19,429 nt of DNA from Clostridiales bacterium. GTDB taxonomy: Bacteria; Bacillota; Clostridia; TANB77; CAG-508. The notes below the pieces were generated by a model. That model saw only the letters and a program-made list of their open reading frames with translations, was not told the origin of the DNA and did no database searches. The DNA is taken from contig SFKS01000019.1 in NCBI GenBank assembly GCA_004554705.1, positions 1 through 19,429 of the forward strand, in the 5' to 3' direction. Shown one piece after another: positions 1-6,452 of the stretch (its first letter is position 1; the number at the start of each line of letters is the position of its first letter). A program made the translations under genes and the position numbers.

Positions 1-309
1 ACCTGCACTAGCACATAATCCATCTACATAGGTATGTATTTTAGTTCCATTGTCTTTTATTCTTTGAAGCATACTACATATTGTAGTTGCAACAAATACT
101 TCTCCGCCTGGAGTATTCATATAAATGTTTAAATCTGATATATTTCCTAAATTGTCTAATTCTTCTTTGAAACTTTGTAACCCTATTAAGTTCTCATCTT
201 TTTCACCAGTCCACCAGTCTTTGTCATCTGTGACAATTTCGCCATAAATATAGAGGTCAGCACTTGAATTTGGAATTATATTCTTAATTTCATAAAACTT
301 CTTCTTCAT
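1..309 (-). CDS. ClpP-like prohead maturation protease (partial, N-terminal 103 residues)
   Basis: The gene starts at an ATG at 309-307 behind a GGGAGGT ribosome binding site (323-317) and runs off the left edge, giving 103 codons without a stop. It overlaps the end of the portal gene by about 20 bp in another frame. The translation shows the ClpP (S14) fold order: an N-terminal strand with LYIYGEIV at about 19-26, MNTPGGEVF near 64-72, and a Ser motif GLCASAG at 97-103 in which Ser101 fits the nucleophile. The catalytic His and Asp lie beyond the window. In HK97-type phages a ClpP-like peptidase directly after the portal gene processes the prohead scaffold or capsid. Family assignment is good because motif and position agree; substrate and completeness cannot be seen here. 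Confidence 0.85.
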   Translation of the reverse strand, partial: MKKKFYEIKNIIPNSSADLYIYGEIVTDDKDWWTGEKDENLIGLQSFKEELDNLGNISDLNIYMNTPGGEVFVATTICSMLQRIKDNGTKIHTYVDGLCASAG

Positions 310-1591
310 TTTGTTCACCTCCCTTCATATCTTCATTTGTTTGTTTTAAATTATCATTTTGTTCATCTATTTGCTGGTTATTTTCACTTTTTTGAGTATT
401 TTCTTCTATTTTTTCACCCATTTTTACCATTTTATTAGTATTTGGTGTATAAATTTGATTTGTTTTTGTATCTAATAACACATCTCCTAGTCCTAAATTA
501 ATCATGTCAAGTCCTTCTAATGCATCATCCCCTTCAAGATATCTTACTTCATTTCTTGTTTTAAATCCTGAAGATATAGCAATTTGATAAGCTTCATACC
601 TATCTTTTATAGAACATTTTGATAATTCAGTTAAATCTGGAGCAAAATAATAAGACTTTTTCTCTTTTTCAAGTAAAAAGTCTCTATTTAGTGCAGTACA
701 AAAAGCATAGGCTATTGGCATTACTGCATTTCGTATAAATTCTTCGTTATTTTTACTTATATGGAATATTTCTTTTACTTCATCACTAAAAGTCTTATTT
801 TTTTCATTTAATTGGTTTTCAACTGAAGTATTTGAAGCTTCTTGAAATTCCATTCCATCATTTAAAATTACGCAACTTGAATTTCCATTATAATAGTTAT
901 TCCAAGCTTCTTTTAATGCTTTCATTCCTTCTTTATCTAATTTAGTTTTTGATTTTAGAAATCCTTTTTTGTTTCCATTTGTATTCATTAAATCTAATTC
1001 ATATAGTATTCTTTTATACGCAGTTTGTAAGCTTTTATTTATTTCATCAATATATCCTGTTCCTGATGAACCATCTTTTGTATTTCTTAATAATTTAATA
1101 AAATTAAATGGTCTATAAGGTTCTCCATCAACTAAAATTGTATAATTTTTAAAAATTGCATCTGTATTTTTTTCAATATTTATTTTGCTATCTTTAACAT
1201 AATTTAGTCCTAAAAATTTATTATTTTTTTTATTTATATAAGCATATCCACCTTTTCCAAGTAAATAATCTTCACAAATTGCCTTTTTAAACTGAAATCC
1301 ATCTAATGTGTCTCCTGTATCATTATTTATAATATTTACTCTCTCGTCTTCTATCTCTTTTGTTTGTTTTCTTTCATCTTTTATCGTCTTTTTATAAAGT
1401 TTGAATGGAATCATTGCAAAAGAATCACATATCAAACCTACTGCACTTGAAACTGCTGGAATCGTCAATGCTTTTTCTCTGTCGATATCTTCTCCACCTA
1501 TTATAGCTTTTAAAAGTACATCATCAACTGAATTTTCATCTACTTTTGTTTCTGCTTCGTTTTTAATTTTAAATAATTCTCTTATTTTCAT
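290..1591 (-). CDS. HK97-family phage portal protein
   Basis: This 433-aa protein has the typical HK97 portal opening. Residues 38-70 (EKALTIPAVSSAVGLICDSF onward) contain the conserved helix that follows the acidic N-terminus, then IPFKLYKK. The length fits the family at about 400-440 aa. The C-terminal 50 residues are Asn/Gln/Glu-rich and low in complexity. The start is well supported by AGGAGGTG just upstream of ATG 1591-1589, 12 bp after terL. The portal forms the dodecameric DNA channel at the capsid vertex and docks the terminase. The gene order terS-terL-portal-ClpP protease is the canonical morphogenesis order, which strengthens the call. Confidence 0.9.
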   Translation of the reverse strand: MKIRELFKIKNEAETKVDENSVDDVLLKAIIGGEDIDREKALTIPAVSSAVGLICDSFAMIPFKLYKKTIKDERKQTKEIEDERVNIINNDTGDTLDGFQFKKAICEDYLLGKGGYAYINKKNNKFLGLNYVKDSKINIEKNTDAIFKNYTILVDGEPYRPFNFIKLLRNTKDGSSGTGYIDEINKSLQTAYKRILYELDLMNTNGNKKGFLKSKTKLDKEGMKALKEAWNNYYNGNSSCVILNDGMEFQEASNTSVENQLNEKNKTFSDEVKEIFHISKNNEEFIRNAVMPIAYAFCTALNRDFLLEKEKKSYYFAPDLTELSKCSIKDRYEAYQIAISSGFKTRNEVRYLEGDDALEGLDMINLGLGDVLLDTKTNQIYTPNTNKMVKMGEKIEENTQKSENNQQIDEQNDNLKQTNEDMKGGEQNEEEVL

Positions 1592-1603
1592 CTTTTCACC
1601 TCC

Positions 1604-3286
1604 TTAAAAACTTTGGCATACAAAGTTGTTTTCTTCATTTAAAACTTCTTGTTGTAATAAATACAATGCATCTATTGTACTCATTACCATATCTACTTTT
1701 CCATTTGATTTCTTTTTATTTATGTATCTATTCATATTAGTATCATATGTACATCTTGCATTCTGAAAATTTATTTCATATAGTTTATCGCCATCATAGC
1801 TAAATTTTCTTTGTAAAATATGTTCTTGTAGCCATTTAGTTGGCATATGTAATACGCTAGAATGTTGTTTTATTTCAACTGTTTCATATCCTGCTAAATC
1901 TAATTTATTAGCTGTAGAAATACAATTATATCTATCATAGCCAATTTGAATTATATGAACTCCATAATTTTTTTCTAAATTCATTATAAAATTTTCAATA
2001 AAAGCATATGAAACAATTTCATCACCACAAGCAAAGCAATTACCTTCTTCTATAAATCTTCTATAATCTGTTCTTTCTCTTCTGTTTTTTTCTTCGATTC
2101 TATCAGCTGGAATAAATGCCCAAGATTTAGCATAAATCATATCGTCTTCCATTGTTACCATTGAAACTGCTGTATTGTCATTTGTCATTGCTAAGTCGAT
2201 TCCAACATAAACATCTTTTCCATTCCAATTAAACACTCCTCTTGTATTTTTACATAGTCTTAATTTATCGATTGAAATAAATTCTTCTCCTGAATTTGAC
2301 GGCATAAAGTAATTCATATTCTTTGTTAAAAATTCTGTTCTTTCACTTGGTTTTGCTAATGCTTTTTCTCTTGCTCGTTTGATTTCTTCATAATTTTCTT
2401 CAATTCTTAATGGGTTAGCCATCATGATTCCTATATCATCCCATAAATGGTCTTCAGTTGCATAATATACTAGAGCAAATAACCTATCATCTTTTTCTGT
2501 TTCCTTATAGATTTTCTTTAAATATTCAAGTTCATCAAGCATAATAGATTTATCTTCTGCATATGCTGTTGTTAATTTAAACATAAGTGGATTCTTTACA
2601 CTTAATTGCCCTGACCTCATAGCCTCAACATTAGCATTATCTTTCATTGCACCATATTCGTCTGCAATAAAAGCACTTGGTTTTATTGAGTTATTTCTAT
2701 TAGCTTCTGATGTTCTAGGTTGATAAAATGAATGTGTTAAGGTGCATTCCATTCTTCCACTTAAAGTTTTAGGAATATTAAAATATTCTAATACTAATGG
2801 ACTTGCATTTAATATCTGTGATATTGCTTTTTTAACTTCTCCAGCTAAATCTCTATCAAGACATATTGAATAAAACTCTGAATATTCATCTTCTGTTAAC
2901 ATTAAAATTATTATTATTAATGCTGCTAAAAAAGTTTTTGTATTTTTTCTAGGTATAAATAAATCAACCTCTCTATATCTAAATTTTTTTGAATCTGATT
3001 TATATCTCCACCCAAAAATATTAGCAATAAAAAAAGCTTGGAAATTTTCCAAACCTTCATAAATACTTTTACCTACTATATGTAATCCTGTTGCAAAGTT
3101 TAATAATTTTAAAATTCCTTCTATTATTCCAATTTGTTTTGTATCAAAATAATAAGGATAATAATCATTATTTTGTTTTTCTAAATCTTCTAAAAACCAT
3201 TCACATTGTTTTTTTACTTCAAATGTTGTTATTTCTTTTCCGCTTATACAATCTTCTGCATATTGTTTTGCTTTTTCAAGTAGCAT
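1604..3286 (-). CDS. terL: Terminase large subunit (ATPase and nuclease)
   Basis: A 560-aa packaging motor protein. A Walker A-like loop PRKNTKT lies at 112-118 after a hydrophobic strand, and Walker B FIADEYGA at 206-213 (Asp209, Glu210). The C-terminal RNase H-like nuclease shows its acidic residues in order: Asp364 in YVGIDLA, Asp451 in IGYDRYN, and Asp532/Asp539 in KVDMVMSTIDAL. Motifs and length match the HK97-like Terminase_1 family. The ATG shares one base with the terS stop (TAATG), so the two genes are probably translationally coupled. The enzyme cuts concatemeric DNA at cos or pac and pumps it into the prohead through the portal. Confidence 0.93.
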   Translation of the reverse strand: MLLEKAKQYAEDCISGKEITTFEVKKQCEWFLEDLEKQNNDYYPYYFDTKQIGIIEGILKLLNFATGLHIVGKSIYEGLENFQAFFIANIFGWRYKSDSKKFRYREVDLFIPRKNTKTFLAALIIIILMLTEDEYSEFYSICLDRDLAGEVKKAISQILNASPLVLEYFNIPKTLSGRMECTLTHSFYQPRTSEANRNNSIKPSAFIADEYGAMKDNANVEAMRSGQLSVKNPLMFKLTTAYAEDKSIMLDELEYLKKIYKETEKDDRLFALVYYATEDHLWDDIGIMMANPLRIEENYEEIKRAREKALAKPSERTEFLTKNMNYFMPSNSGEEFISIDKLRLCKNTRGVFNWNGKDVYVGIDLAMTNDNTAVSMVTMEDDMIYAKSWAFIPADRIEEKNRRERTDYRRFIEEGNCFACGDEIVSYAFIENFIMNLEKNYGVHIIQIGYDRYNCISTANKLDLAGYETVEIKQHSSVLHMPTKWLQEHILQRKFSYDGDKLYEINFQNARCTYDTNMNRYINKKKSNGKVDMVMSTIDALYLLQQEVLNEENNFVCQSF

Positions 3287-3831
3287 TATGCTTCACCTCT
3301 TAAAACTTTAAGTAACGGATTATCTTGTTCATCTGTTTTTTTCGGTATATTTCTTAATTGAGATGCAATTGTCATAATATTTTCTTTCTCTATATCTAGC
3401 ATCATTTTTCTTTTATTTTGAATTTGCTTGTCTAAATCTATAATATTTCTTTGTATGCTATTTATTAAAGTGTAATATTCTTTCATCGTAAAGTCATCAT
3501 CTTCTTCATATTCTTCATCTAGTTTTATCATGTCGTTATAAAATCGTTCTCTCTTTTCTTCAAATTCGTAACATTCAGCATACAGCATCGCATACCTATT
3601 AATTACATTTTCATATAATGCATCATTTTTCTCTATATTAGCCAGCAAGCCATATATTCTTGTAAACTCTTTTTTTGCTATTTTATTATTTTTAACTTCT
3701 TTTTTTGCTTTCATTTTTTCATCACTAGTCAGAGCTTTCTCGCTTTCTTCTCTTAACTTCATTTCAGCTTTTGTTCTGTGTGATTTCCCTTCTGATTTAA
3801 GCACTACAAATGGTTTTGATGGTGTAGGCAT
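3286..3831 (-). CDS. terS: Terminase small subunit, P27-like
   Basis: A 181-aa highly charged, largely helical protein. The N-terminal stretch with LKSEGKSHRTKAEMKLRE (12-29) is the hallmark opening of P27-type small terminases. A central helical region (about 50-165) is rich in Lys/Glu with coiled-coil character (IDLDKQIQNKRKMMLDIEKE), as expected for the oligomerisation part. TerS recognises the packaging site and loads TerL. The start has an AAGGAAGTGA ribosome binding site 5-6 bases upstream. The gene lies directly before terL with a one-base overlap and downstream of an HNH nuclease gene, an arrangement typical of cos phages. Confidence 0.85.
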   Translation of the reverse strand: MPTPSKPFVVLKSEGKSHRTKAEMKLREESEKALTSDEKMKAKKEVKNNKIAKKEFTRIYGLLANIEKNDALYENVINRYAMLYAECYEFEEKRERFYNDMIKLDEEYEEDDDFTMKEYYTLINSIQRNIIDLDKQIQNKRKMMLDIEKENIMTIASQLRNIPKKTDEQDNPLLKVLRGEA

Positions 3832-3983
3832 GTTATGTCACTTCCTTTCTTTCTTGATGTGGGAATATTTTTTAAGGAGAGGTTGGCGGTACGTGTAAAA
3901 ATTTATTTCTGTTTTGTTTTGCTTGTGGTAGGGGGGATTTATTTATATATTTGACTTATTCCTATTTTTTATAATTTTATTTA
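3832..3983. other. Non-coding terminase-proximal region, possible cos site
   Basis: No plausible gene was seen in this stretch. It is conspicuous for local G+C-rich patches in AT-rich surroundings: GGTTGGCGGTACGTG at 3881-3895 and GTGGTAGGGGGG at 3925-3936. In HNH-terS-terL phages the cohesive-end site usually lies beside terS, and G/C-rich overhangs are common. Assignment as cos is therefore an inference from position and composition only. No overhang sequence can be read from the window. The terS ribosome binding site lies at its right edge near 3840. Confidence 0.35.
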
Positions 3984-4090
3984 TTATGTAGGTAGGATTT
4001 GCACCTACATCTTAGTTTCCTTCAGGAACTTGTCTCTTACGTTTCCACCCAATACTTGTTTACTCTATGCTTCTATTGCACCACTACATT
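3984..4090 (-). ncRNA. tRNA-like cloverleaf RNA between HNH and terS
   Basis: Read on the - strand, this stretch folds as a multibranched structure. A closing stem pairs ATGTAG (4089-4084) with CTACAT (3991-3986). A T-arm-like hairpin GTAGG-TGCAAAT-CCTAC (4008-3992) has 5-bp stem and 7-base loop. An anticodon-like arm AGTTC-CTGAAGG-AAACT (4030-4014, 4 of 5 pairs, loop centre GAA) is followed by a 5-base variable segment, which is exact tRNA spacing. The 5' part carries a GTGC/GCAT hairpin (4081-4067) and about 30 extra bases, so it is not a standard tRNA. The T-loop has G where tRNAs have the conserved second T. It could be a decayed tRNA (Phe-like), a structured element of the late mRNA, or part of the packaging signal. 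ATGTAGG (4010-4004) can alternatively pair with CCTACAT (3992-3986). Confidence 0.4.
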
Positions 4091-4116
4091 ATTATATTTT
4101 TATTTATGTATAACAT

Positions 4117-4500
4117 TTATCTGTTATTCTCCTGTTCATCAATTATTCTTTGTACTTCATCTCTTGGTATCTCTCCTCTATCACACATCTTATGATGATA
4201 ATCACATACAGTAAGTAAGTTGTTGTTGTCTAATCTTTTATTATATTCTTCGTTTATTGGTATGTTATGATGCACACTTAATTCTTCTGTATTATATTTA
4301 GTTACTGTATTATATAATTCTCTAATGCATATCTGACATAAATATAAATCTCTTTTCTTTATTTCTTCTCTTTTTCTTTGCCATATACTTGTCCATCTAA
4401 ACTTATCCGCTTCTGTTATAGCTCTATTCTTTTTAGGTTTAGCACTGCATATATATTTGCTATCATGTATTTTTCCACAATAACTACAACTCTTTAGCAT
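4117..4500 (-). CDS. HNH endonuclease of the packaging module
   Basis: A 127-aa HNH nuclease. Cys55-x2-Cys58 and Cys99 with His102/His103 make the zinc frame. The beta-beta-alpha-metal motif reads SVHHNIP at 75-81 (His77, His78, Asn79), then Asn-Leu-Leu (94-96) and CDYHHK. An extra Cys pair at the N-terminus (Cys5, Cys8, with Cys18) suggests a second small zinc site. HNH proteins encoded next to terS are known to act with the terminase in cos cleavage in several HK97-like phages, so a packaging role is more likely than homing. Its ATG shares one base with the stop of a tiny upstream peptide gene (TAATG), suggesting translational coupling. Confidence 0.85.
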   Translation of the reverse strand: MLKSCSYCGKIHDSKYICSAKPKKNRAITEADKFRWTSIWQRKREEIKKRDLYLCQICIRELYNTVTKYNTEELSVHHNIPINEEYNKRLDNNNLLTVCDYHHKMCDRGEIPRDEVQRIIDEQENNR

Positions 4501-4577
4501 TATTTCTTATTATCTCCCATATAATATAGTATTATTATTGTTATACATATTATCAATGTTATCATTATTGCTTGCAT
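4500..4577 (-). CDS. 25-residue hydrophobic peptide coupled to HNH gene
   Basis: An ATG at 4577-4575 sits 5 bases after a GGAAGTGA ribosome binding site and opens a 25-codon frame. Its product is a single hydrophobic helix rich in Ile/Leu with a charged GDNKK tail. The stop TAA (4502-4500) shares a base with the HNH start. It follows the terminator of the accessory gene at once. Either it is a real micro-membrane protein or a leader that delivers ribosomes to the HNH start, since the HNH gene has no good ribosome binding site of its own. No family is recognised. The ribosome binding site and exact coupling are the main support. Confidence 0.5.
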   Translation of the reverse strand: MQAIMITLIICITIIILYYMGDNKK

Positions 4578-4602
4578 TTATATCACTTCCTTTTTACGTA
4601 AA

Positions 4603-4628
4603 ATAAAAAAGCACCTATTATAGTGCTT
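4603..4628 (-). terminator. Intrinsic terminator of the HIRAN-TM2 gene
   Basis: On the - strand AAGCAC (4628-4623) pairs with GTGCTT (4614-4609) around an 8-base loop, followed by a T run (4610-4605). The hairpin covers the last codons and stop of the gene at 4618-5337. Together with the promoter at 5361-5389 it encloses that single gene. Confidence 0.65.
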
Positions 4629-5337
4629 CTATTTTTATTAAATTATTTATTAACTTTATTATATCAATTATCCATCCTATTCCTAATAAACCACCTGTAA
4701 ATAAATATAATACTCCCATTTTTATATTACCTTTATAAAATTTATGTCCTCCAATTACTCCTAATAAAATACATATAATCAGTTCAATTATTATGTCTTT
4801 CTTTTGTTTCACTTTATTTTCTTTTTCTAATTCTACTTGTCTTTGTTTTGTTTCTTTTTCTACCCTCTCTCTTTCTGCTTTTTCTTCATCTGTTATATAA
4901 TTAATTCTAACTCCATATAATTCTGTGTCGTTTATAACTACTTTGTCTTCTAATATATCATATTCTTTGTATTTTCCTCCAACAATTTCAACTGGAATTT
5001 CTTCGTTTTCATTAACGCTATCCCAAACTATATGTACTAATTCTTTTGGAATATACCCTATTTTATTTTCTTTTTTATAATAATCTATCAAATATACTTC
5101 TATGCAATCTTCATTATTAAATTTGCTTTTCTTTAACTTTGCTGGAAAATCTATGCCTTCATAAATTGAGACACTAAATCCATATTCTTCAATATCTTTG
5201 TTTGTATTTCCATCATATAATTCATCTTTATCAATTTGTTCATTATCAATGTATGTATTAATTACCTCTTGAATGACTTTCTGTCTATTTTTTCCATCAT
5301 CATTATCATAACTTGTTCCTTTTACTTTAAATTCCAT
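4618..5337 (-). CDS. HIRAN-like domain fused to a TM2 membrane domain (moron candidate)
   Basis: A 239-aa protein in three parts. Residues 1-105 resemble a HIRAN domain: FKVKGTSYDND with downstream Arg at 3-18, then EVYLIDYYKKENKIGYIPKE at 80-99, the conserved end strand. Residues about 150-180 are a charged helix with coiled-coil character. Residues 183-235 match the TM2 domain: a hydrophobic helix, the GGHKFYKG turn (196-203) and TGGLLGIGWIIDIIKLI (214-230). HIRAN domains bind DNA, in studied cases 3' single-stranded ends; TM2 is a two-helix membrane hairpin. The fusion would place a DNA-binding module at the inner membrane face. The gene has its own promoter and terminator, which is the layout of a moron expressed in the lysogen. 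The biological role is unknown. Confidence 0.7.
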   Translation of the reverse strand: MEFKVKGTSYDNDDGKNRQKVIQEVINTYIDNEQIDKDELYDGNTNKDIEEYGFSVSIYEGIDFPAKLKKSKFNNEDCIEVYLIDYYKKENKIGYIPKELVHIVWDSVNENEEIPVEIVGGKYKEYDILEDKVVINDTELYGVRINYITDEEKAERERVEKETKQRQVELEKENKVKQKKDIIIELIICILLGVIGGHKFYKGNIKMGVLYLFTGGLLGIGWIIDIIKLINNLIKIEAL

Positions 5338-5360
5338 AATATAATCTCCTTTTTGATTAT

Positions 5361-5389
5361 ATTATAACATATGCATTAATATTTGTTAA
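5361..5389 (-). promoter_or_regulatory. Promoter of the HIRAN-TM2 gene
   Basis: On the - strand TTAACA (5389-5384) and TATAAT (5366-5361) are separated by exactly 17 bp, with TG one base before the -10 (extended -10). It lies 24 bp upstream of the start codon and its AAGGAGAT ribosome binding site. This is a near-consensus vegetative promoter. Confidence 0.7.
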
Positions 5390-5419
5390 GTAAAACATAT
5401 TTTTTATTCTTTAACATCA

Positions 5420-5638
5420 CTATATATTCAAATCCATTAATGCTTTACCTTTATGTGCTGTAATATTTACTTTGTTGTCTCTGTATGCAAATTCTTTTAT
5501 TCTCTCTCTGTTAGGCTTATAATCTGGACAATATAATTCTGTAGTGTCTTGAGTTTTTATTATAACTATTCCTTTATCACATATTCCACAACATGTTGGG
5601 CATAAATGCTTTGTCATGCTTTCACTTAGACTATCCAT
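5420..5638 (-). CDS. Small Cys-rich phage protein
   Basis: A 72-aa protein with a Cys cluster near the N-terminus (CPTCCGIC, residues 13-20) and a further Cys in YCPDYKP about 17 residues later, which suggests a metal site. The start was set at ATG 5638-5636, which is 6 bases after GAGGTG; an in-frame GTG nine bases upstream lies inside the ribosome binding site and is rejected. No named family is recognised, though short YCPDYKP-type proteins are frequent in Firmicute phages. It is preceded by its own promoter and a terminator-like hairpin in the leader, so expression may be set by attenuation. Confidence 0.65.
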   Translation of the reverse strand: MDSLSESMTKHLCPTCCGICDKGIVIIKTQDTTELYCPDYKPNRERIKEFAYRDNKVNITAHKGKALMDLNI

Positions 5639-5659
5639 ATATAACACCTCTTTTGTATC

Positions 5660-5712
5660 AAAAATAGAGCCAAACTGTTTCCAATTTAGCTCCGCAAAAG
5701 GTTCTCCCTTTT
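5660..5712 (-). promoter_or_regulatory. Leader with tandem hairpins and terminator (attenuator candidate)
   Basis: Between a promoter -10 (5730-5725) and the gene at 5638, the - strand forms two hairpins. The first is AAAAGG/CCTTTT (5712-5696). The second is GAGCTAAATT (5692-5683) pairing with AGTTTGGCTC (5676-5667), a 10-bp stem with two G-T pairs and a 6-base loop, followed by TATTTTTG. This is a good intrinsic terminator placed before the ribosome binding site of the gene it precedes. Either it ends transcription from upstream genes, or it is a conditional attenuator, or the product is a short RNA of about 60 bases. Confidence 0.55.
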
Positions 5713-5724
5713 TCTCACATTACT

Positions 5725-5733
5725 ATTATAACA
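5725..5733 (-). promoter_or_regulatory. Extended -10 promoter
   Basis: TGTTATAAT on the - strand is a perfect extended -10 element, and the same nine bases occur in the promoter at 5361-5389. The -35 region is only a T-rich tract, so the extended -10 would carry recognition. Transcription would begin near 5718, just before the tandem hairpins. Confidence 0.5.
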
Positions 5734-5801
5734 CAGTTTTTTATTAAAAAAAGTGCAAAAAAAGGGCAATTATTTTTCTTTTTTTATAATTTTATATTTT
5801 T

Positions 5802-6095
5802 TTATTTAATTAATTCTATCAGTTCGTCTTTTGATAAATTAAAAATAAATTTTTCTTTGCCGTTTTCTTTCAAAACAACATTTTGGTATTGTCTTTCTTG
5901 AATGAAATAAACTTTAATTTCAAATTCTTTACTATCAGTATTAATAAAATCATAAAGACCTTTTTCGTCTAAATATTTTTGAACCTCTTCAATCAATAAT
6001 TCATTTTTTAAATTAGTATCTGTTCTAAAATTTTGACTTGTTTCAAATTGTTTTTTTAAAATTTCAGCTAAAAGCTGTTTTTTTGTTTCTTCCAT
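5802..6095 (-). CDS. Uncharacterised 97-aa protein with an operator-controlled promoter
   Basis: A soluble, Lys/Glu-rich protein of 97 aa. The first half looks helical (EETKKQLLAEILKKQF, LLIEEVQKYLDEKG) and the second half contains a probable strand-rich segment (FEIKVYFIQERQYQNVVLK) followed by SKDELIELIK. No family is recognised. The ATG at 6095-6093 follows AAGGGGAT. A consensus promoter with an embedded palindrome lies upstream, and the palindrome core matches those in front of the neighbouring ribbon-helix-helix gene. The two genes are therefore likely co-regulated. A toxin-antitoxin-like pair is possible but nothing in the sequence proves it. Confidence 0.65.
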   Translation of the reverse strand: MEETKKQLLAEILKKQFETSQNFRTDTNLKNELLIEEVQKYLDEKGLYDFINTDSKEFEIKVYFIQERQYQNVVLKENGKEKFIFNLSKDELIELIK

Positions 6096-6127
6096 TTTTT
6101 AAATCCCCTTTCTCTTAACTTAATTAT

Positions 6128-6156
6128 ATTATAACACAGTGTAATTATACTGTCAA
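6128..6156 (-). promoter_or_regulatory. Consensus promoter with embedded operator for the 97-aa gene
   Basis: TTGACA (6156-6151) and TATAAT (6133-6128) are separated by exactly 17 bp, a perfect vegetative consensus. The spacer holds AGTGTAATTATACT (6138-6151), a 14-bp near palindrome (12 of 14 positions symmetrical). A protein bound there would block polymerase. The core TGTAATTA is shared with the two sites near 6386 and 6401. Confidence 0.8.
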
Positions 6157-6175
6157 TACTTTTTAATAAATTTTT

Positions 6176-6349
6176 TCAATTTTTTTTCAAATACTTTTCA
6201 ACATTTTCTTTTAACCACACAGAAAAGGTTTTTCCTTCGCAGTTTAGTTTTTCTCTAAAAGGTATCGCCATAAAATTAGGTAAATAAGCTTGAAAAGGCT
6301 TACTTGTTTTCATTCTATTTTTTTGCTTTTCTTTATCAGTCAAAGGCAT
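6176..6349 (-). CDS. Small ribbon-helix-helix (Arc-type) regulator
   Basis: A 57-aa protein from ATG 6349-6347, which is 6 bases after GGGAG. An in-frame ATG 18 bases upstream lies within that ribosome binding site region and is less likely. The layout fits a ribbon-helix-helix fold: a basic N-terminal arm (KEKQKNRMKTSK), a short strand FQAYLP at about 20-25, helix NFMAIPFREKLNCEG, then helix FSVWLKENVEKYLKKN. Such proteins dimerise and insert the strand pair into the major groove at palindromes. Two TGTAATTA palindromes overlap its own promoter and a third overlaps the next promoter, so autorepression plus control of the 97-aa gene is the likely role. The family call is from pattern, not from a search. 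Confidence 0.65.
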   Translation of the reverse strand: MPLTDKEKQKNRMKTSKPFQAYLPNFMAIPFREKLNCEGKTFSVWLKENVEKYLKKN

Positions 6350-6380
6350 ATTATTAACTCCCTTCATTAGTATTATTCTT

Positions 6381-6413
6381 TATAATGTAATTATACTAAA
6401 TGTAATTACATTT
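6381..6413. promoter_or_regulatory. Two palindromic operators with TGTAATTA core
   Basis: AAATGTAATTACATTT (6398-6413) is a perfect 16-bp palindrome. TATAAT-GTA-ATTATA (6381-6395) is a second inverted repeat. The 8-mer TGTAATTA occurs at 6401, 6386 and again at 6140 in the downstream promoter. The arrangement is that of cooperative repressor sites over a promoter. Confidence 0.7.
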
Positions 6414-6418
6414 GTCAA
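6390..6418 (-). promoter_or_regulatory. Consensus promoter of the ribbon-helix-helix gene
   Basis: TTGACA (6418-6413) and TATAAT (6395-6390) are 17 bp apart, again a perfect consensus. A 16-bp perfect palindrome fills the spacer and a second dyad overlaps the -10 and start site. Transcription would start near 6383, about 34 bases before the start codon. Confidence 0.8.
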
Positions 6419-6452
6419 TACTTATTATAAACTTTTTTAATGTTTTTTAAAT

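Noticed and set aside
3984..4090. A functional tRNA-Phe
   Set aside because: The anticodon-like loop has GAA, but the D-arm side is about 30 bases too long, the anticodon stem has a mismatch and the T-loop lacks the conserved second T. It is listed only as a tRNA-like RNA.
3999..4214. Open + strand frame across the HNH end and the structured RNA
   Set aside because: It lies opposite a clear HNH gene and tRNA-like RNA, has no ribosome binding site and has low-complexity Phe/Leu/Tyr composition typical of antisense reading in AT-rich DNA.
5802..6349. Named toxin-antitoxin module
   Set aside because: An RHH regulator next to a small protein is suggestive, but the two genes have separate promoters and the 97-aa protein shows no toxin motif.
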